NCBI GenBank assembly: GCA_012523605.1 | Contig: JAAYTY010000011.1 | Location: forward strand, 1-9,252 | Length of the DNA: 9,252 nucleotides | From: Candidatus Fermentibacterota bacterium | GTDB lineage: Bacteria > Fermentibacterota > Fermentibacteria > Fermentibacterales > Fermentibacteraceae | Direction: 5' to 3' | Part shown: one piece after another, positions 6,687 through 9,252 of the stretch | Numbering within the stretch: position 1 is the stretch's first letter | Layout of the letters: each line of letters begins with the position of its first letter | Notes under the pieces: generated by a model | Database searches by the model: none | What the model was told of the DNA's origin: nothing | The model's input: the letters and a program-made list of their open reading frames with translations, nothing else | Program-made: the position numbers and the translations under genes

Positions 6687-6699
6687 GCCCGGCCGGGCT
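6686..6699. repeat. Perfect 14-bp palindrome at the TPR-lipoprotein/bamD junction
   Basis: AGCCCGGCCGGGCT is self-complementary, begins on the last base of the stop codon and ends four bases before the ribosome site of the next gene. In RNA it could form a tight GC stem of about five pairs with a GGCC loop. No T-run follows, so intrinsic termination is unlikely; it could affect translation or mRNA stability between the two genes. Confidence 0.5.
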
Positions 6700-6703
6700 G
6701 GAC

Positions 6704-6710
6704 GGGGAGG
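6704..6710 (+). promoter_or_regulatory. Ribosome binding site of the bamD-like gene
   Basis: GGGGAGG precedes GTG 6714 by only three bases, closer than usual. No other start codon lies between the upstream in-frame stop (6684-6686) and the signal peptide, so GTG 6714 is still the best start. Confidence 0.5.
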
Positions 6711-6713
6711 AAA

Positions 6714-7463
6714 GTGCGGAGACACATCGCTCAGGTGATCGCGACGGCGGTTCTCTTCTGCGCCTGCGGAAGGGCCTACGATTCGGCGGGTCTGCCCAGG
6801 ACCGAGGCCGAGGCTCTCGCCTCCGCCGCATTCGAAGCAGGGAACTGGCGCGAGTCCCAGATGCTCTACACGGAGCTGCTGTTCAACTATCCCGGCGCCT
6901 CCGACACCGACCTCTATCTCTGGCGCCTGGCGCTGTCGGCGTTCCAGCAGAGGGAGTGGGCCGACGCCGAATTCAATCTCCGGCGGATCACCGGAGACTT
7001 TCCCCGCAGCTCCCTTGCGGACGACGCACAGCTTCAGCTCGCGAGGGTGTTCTGGGAGCAGAGGAGAGACTACAGGAGGGACCAGTCGCCCGTTCTGGAG
7101 GCCGTGAACGAGCTGGACCTCTTCGACGACATGTATCCAGGCTCGGCGCTGGCTCAGGAAGCCCGGTCTCTCAGGGACAGCTGCTACGCCGACCTGGCCG
7201 ATCGCGCGCTCTTCGTAGGGCAGTTCTACGCGAGGCGGGGCCTGTTCGACGCGGCTCTCCTGTACTACCGCACGGCGATGGACAGCTACGGAGGTCTGGG
7301 TTGCATGGCGGACATCCTGATCTCCATGGGAGACGCCTATCTGGGAAGCGGGAACGGTTTCGCCGCCCGGACCTTCTACCAGCGGGCCATAGACGAGTGC
7401 GACCTCGATCCCGAGCGCATGGAGCGCGCCCTGGAGGGGCTTGACCGGGCGTCGTCGAGATGA
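6714..7463 (+). CDS. bamD: BamD-like outer-membrane assembly lipoprotein
   Basis: BamD is the essential TPR lipoprotein of the BAM complex that inserts beta-barrel proteins into the outer membrane. The 249-residue product begins with a signal peptide whose probable lipidated cysteine is C18 (LFCAC, a poor lipobox at -3). TPR units follow at about 32-62 (AFEAGNWRESQMLYTELLFNYP), 67-98, 103-145 and 155-190. Family signatures are visible: the YP ending of the first repeat, a DQ (123-124) before the third, ELDLFDDMYPGS, then LRDSCYADLADRALFVGQFYARRGLFDAA, matching BamD's 'L...La..E..va.fY..rg.y.AA' block. A final helical hairpin (about 196-228) is extra but common. Start codon is GTG. The stop overlaps nadD as ATGA. 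An alternative is a generic BamD/YbgF-family TPR lipoprotein; no bamA lies in the window to confirm. Confidence 0.75.
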   Translation: MRRHIAQVIATAVLFCACGRAYDSAGLPRTEAEALASAAFEAGNWRESQMLYTELLFNYPGASDTDLYLWRLALSAFQQREWADAEFNLRRITGDFPRSSLADDAQLQLARVFWEQRRDYRRDQSPVLEAVNELDLFDDMYPGSALAQEARSLRDSCYADLADRALFVGQFYARRGLFDAALLYYRTAMDSYGGLGCMADILISMGDAYLGSGNGFAARTFYQRAIDECDLDPERMERALEGLDRASSR

Positions 7464-8041
7464 CGGGTCTGCTCGGAGGCACGTTCGATCCGCCCCATTT
7501 CGGCCATCTTCTTCTGGGCGAGGAGGCCCGCCTCAGGTTCGGGCTTGAGAGAGTCATATTCGTTCCCTCCCGCAATCCTCCGCACAAGCCCGGAATCGCC
7601 CTGAGCCCTTTCGAACATCGCATGGCTATGCTGGAGCTGGCGGTTCTGGACAACGCCTCCTTCGAGGCCGCCGATTTGGAGGCGGAAGCCGGCTCGTCCT
7701 ACACGTGCGATCTCCTCGAGCTTGCGTCATCCCGCTTCGAGGGCGTGGTCTTCTTGATGGGAATGGACAGCCTGGTCGAGATGCCCTCCTGGAAGAACTA
7801 TCCCGGACTCCTCGATCTCGCCAGGTTCGCCGCCGGGACCAGGCCGGGATGGAGCTCGGCGATGGCCGCACCGGCGACTCTGGCCAGAGTGGAGATATTC
7901 GAGTTTCCGGGGCTCCACGTGTCCTCGACCGAGCTGCGCGAGAGGTTTGCCCGGGGGGGAGCCACCCGGTATCTTACTCCTGACGCGGTGCGCGCCCATG
8001 CTCTCAGGGAGAGGCTGTATGGCGGAGCAGAAGGGTATTGA
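7460..8041 (+). CDS. nadD: Nicotinate-nucleotide adenylyltransferase NadD
   Basis: Cytoplasmic enzyme joining nicotinate mononucleotide and ATP to give deamido-NAD, in NAD biosynthesis. The 193-residue protein shows the nucleotidyltransferase signature GGTFDPPHFGH at 6-16 (H13 and H16 contact ATP). Other NadD blocks are NPPHK (39-43), FEHRMAMLELA, SYTCDLL (80-86), GMDSL (101-105) followed by W111, GTRPG (126-130), and the C-terminal SSTELRERFARG (155-166) with RYLTPDAV and the RLYG end. Length is normal. ATG at 7460 overlaps the preceding stop as ATGA, and the 3' end overlaps pilT by 23 bases. In many bacteria nadD sits beside obg, proA or rsfS; here it sits between a BamD-like gene and pilT, and no rsfS follows. 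Confidence 0.95.
   Translation: MTGLLGGTFDPPHFGHLLLGEEARLRFGLERVIFVPSRNPPHKPGIALSPFEHRMAMLELAVLDNASFEAADLEAEAGSSYTCDLLELASSRFEGVVFLMGMDSLVEMPSWKNYPGLLDLARFAAGTRPGWSSAMAAPATLARVEIFEFPGLHVSSTELRERFARGGATRYLTPDAVRAHALRERLYGGAEGY
8006..8014 (+). promoter_or_regulatory. Ribosome binding site deciding the pilT start at 8019
   Basis: AGGGAGAGG lies just before the ATG at 8019, within nadD. The ORF is open back to 7947, but this site plus the family's usual N-terminus selects 8019. Confidence 0.6.
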
Positions 8042-9122
8042 CCGACTCCTCTCGATGCTCCTCGACGAGGATGTGAGCGACATCCATTTCAAGGCTGGGA
8101 GCCCTCCGCTCCTCAGGAAGGGCGGTTTCATAGTGCCCGCCCCGGGTCTTGGGCCGCTCCAGAACGAGCACGTCCAGCAGCTCGTGAACGAGATCATGAC
8201 CCCAGCTCAGCTGGCGGCCTTCAACGAGGGCAGCGAGATCGACCTCGCCCACTCTCTTCCGGGCAGGGCCAGGTTCCGGATCAACGTCTTCAGGCAGAGG
8301 GGCACTCCCGCCATCGTCATGCGGAGGATACCATACGAGATACCCGCGATAGACGACCTCGGCCTGCCCCCTATCGTGAAGCAGATCGCGCTGGAGCCCC
8401 GCGGGCTCGTTCTGGTCACAGGGGCCACCGGCAGCGGCAAATCCACCACGCTGGCCGCCATGATCGACTACATCAACGAGAACAGCAGGAGCCACATCGT
8501 ATCCATAGAGGATCCCATCGAGTTCCTCCACAGGGACAGGAGCTCCAGCGTCTGCCAGCGGGAGGTGGGGATCGACACGGAGAGCTGGGCGACCGCGCTT
8601 CGCTCCGTCTTCCGCCAGGATCCCGACGTCATCCTCATCGGAGAGATGAGGGACGCGGTCAGCGCCGCAGTGGCCCTCACCGGCGCAGAGACCGGGCACC
8701 TTGTCCTCAGCACCCTGCACACCTCCGACGCCCCGGAGAGCATCAACAGGATCATAGACATGTTCCCGCCGCATCAGCAGAAGCAGGTGAGAACCCAGCT
8801 CGGCGGTCTTCTGCGGGCGGTGATCAGCCAGCGCCTCCTTCCCGAGAAATCGGGGAAGGGGCTGGTGCTGGCGGCCGAGGTCATGGTCCACACCGCTCTT
8901 ATCCAGAACTGCATCATCGACCCCGCGAAGACCCACATGATAAGGGATGTCATAGAGTCCAGCGGCACGCAGTACGGCATGCAGAGCTTCGACATGGCGC
9001 TGCTGCGCCTGCTGGCCGAGGGCCGCATAGACGAGGCCACGGCCCTCGCCGCGTCGTCGAACCCGACCGCTCTCCAGCTCAGGCTGAAGGGCGTCGAGAG
9101 CCCCTCGGACTGGAGGATGTAG
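8019..9122 (+). CDS. pilT: Type IV pilus retraction ATPase PilT
   Basis: Hexameric cytoplasmic ATPase of the GspE/PilT secretion superfamily that powers type IV pilus retraction and twitching. The 367-residue product has the N-terminal PAS-like part starting with DVSDIHFKAGSPPLLRKGG. The motor carries Walker A GATGSGKST at 135-143, the Asp box SIEDPIEFLH (E164, D165), Walker B DVILIGEMRD (E209) and the His box around H227 and H234 (GHLVLSTLHT). The C-terminus has MIRDVIESSG near the position of the AIRNLIRE motif of studied PilT proteins, then MQSFDMALLRLLAEGRID and a LQLRLKG end, as in many delta-type PilTs and also partly like PilU. No pilin or assembly genes are in the window, so PilT versus PilU or a related subgroup is not resolved. 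The start at 8019 overlaps nadD by 23 bases. Confidence 0.94.
   Translation: MAEQKGIDRLLSMLLDEDVSDIHFKAGSPPLLRKGGFIVPAPGLGPLQNEHVQQLVNEIMTPAQLAAFNEGSEIDLAHSLPGRARFRINVFRQRGTPAIVMRRIPYEIPAIDDLGLPPIVKQIALEPRGLVLVTGATGSGKSTTLAAMIDYINENSRSHIVSIEDPIEFLHRDRSSSVCQREVGIDTESWATALRSVFRQDPDVILIGEMRDAVSAAVALTGAETGHLVLSTLHTSDAPESINRIIDMFPPHQQKQVRTQLGGLLRAVISQRLLPEKSGKGLVLAAEVMVHTALIQNCIIDPAKTHMIRDVIESSGTQYGMQSFDMALLRLLAEGRIDEATALAASSNPTALQLRLKGVESPSDWRM
9112..9116 (+). promoter_or_regulatory. Ribosome binding site of the last, partial gene
   Basis: GGAGG within the final codons of pilT, nine bases before the ATG at 9126, supports that start and coupling to pilT. Confidence 0.45.
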
Positions 9123-9125
9123 CCG

Positions 9126-9252
9126 ATGTTCGGCTTCGAGGCGGGCACCATCAGAACGGGATTGATCGTTGCGGGCGCAGTCATGGCGGTTTTCCTGTCC
9201 TGGCTGGGCTGGAAGGCCCACAGGCGGCCGGTGCTGTCCGGCAGGGAGGGCA
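9126..9252 (+). CDS. Membrane-anchored protein, N-terminal part only
   Basis: Open from ATG 9126, three bases after the pilT stop, to the window end; 42 residues are visible. After a short start (MFGFEAGTIR) there is one hydrophobic segment at about residues 12-29 (GLIVAGAVMAVFLSWLGW), followed by a basic stretch KAHRRP. This predicts an inner-membrane anchor or uncleaved signal with the basic side in the cytoplasm. The family cannot be recognised from this fragment. Tight spacing suggests it is co-transcribed with pilT, but a pilus role is not shown. Confidence 0.6.
   Translation, partial: MFGFEAGTIRTGLIVAGAVMAVFLSWLGWKAHRRPVLSGREG

Noticed and set aside
7947..8018. Upstream in-frame extension of pilT
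   Set aside because: It overlaps conserved nadD codons, and the usual PilT N-terminus begins at 8019 after a Shine-Dalgarno.
190..8860. Possible FtsK-orienting KOPS sites (GGGNAGGG)
   Set aside because: By eye seven matches on the + strand (190, 855, 2587, 4745, 5406, 8261, 8853) and two on the minus strand (2848, 3368). In such G-rich coding DNA a rough estimate gives about four by chance per strand, so this is not clear enrichment, and KOPS identity in this lineage is unknown.
8004..9221. 405-residue open frame on the minus strand opposite pilT
   Set aside because: It covers the whole of a clear PilT gene and shows no recognisable domain; it is a codon-bias shadow of the sense gene.
1..9252. 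A defence, mobile or biosynthetic system hidden in the block
   Set aside because: No transposase, integrase, nuclease, toxin, repeat array or synthase motifs were found; all recognisable genes are housekeeping or envelope functions.

Overview
The window is a single-strand, tightly packed gene block with every convincing gene on the + strand. It comes from a GC-rich bacterium that almost certainly has two membranes. The diderm call rests on a LolA-like lipoprotein carrier, a BamD-like outer-membrane-assembly lipoprotein, two further predicted lipoproteins and a type IV pilus ATPase. Arginine is unusually often encoded by AGG/AGA despite the high GC. That bias, together with the gene set, suggests a poorly sampled, non-proteobacterial diderm lineage (for example FCB-group or Fermentibacteria-type), but this placement is inference and cannot be settled from the sequence alone.

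Layout, left to right: the C-terminal end of a protein with an isoamylase-type/CBM48 glycogen-binding domain (1-167); an FtsK/SpoIIIE DNA translocase (164-2527); a lipoprotein with a short helical repeat and a LytR_C-like domain (2520-3170); a LolA-like periplasmic lipoprotein chaperone (3167-3760); RimO, the ribosomal protein S12 methylthiotransferase (3762-5024); a 73-base gap carrying a TTGACA hexamer followed by a perfect 14-bp palindrome; an unrecognised exported protein with a C-terminal membrane anchor (5098-5697); a TPR lipoprotein (5694-6686); a BamD-like lipoprotein (6714-7463); NadD of NAD synthesis (7460-8041); a PilT-type ATPase (8019-9122); and the start of a small membrane-anchored protein (9126 to the end).

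Junctions are nearly all ATGA/GTGA overlaps or gaps of a few bases, so the block probably forms one long translationally coupled transcription unit or two, split at the 5025-5097 gap. The theme is envelope biogenesis (lipoprotein transport, outer membrane assembly, pilus dynamics) mixed with chromosome segregation, ribosome modification and NAD synthesis. I see no tRNA, rRNA, CRISPR array, insertion sequence or convincing intrinsic terminator. Nothing looks like a mobile or defence island; this is mostly a core-genome neighbourhood. The most interesting items are the promoter/palindrome gap, the mixed-domain LytR_C lipoprotein and the unknown exported protein.
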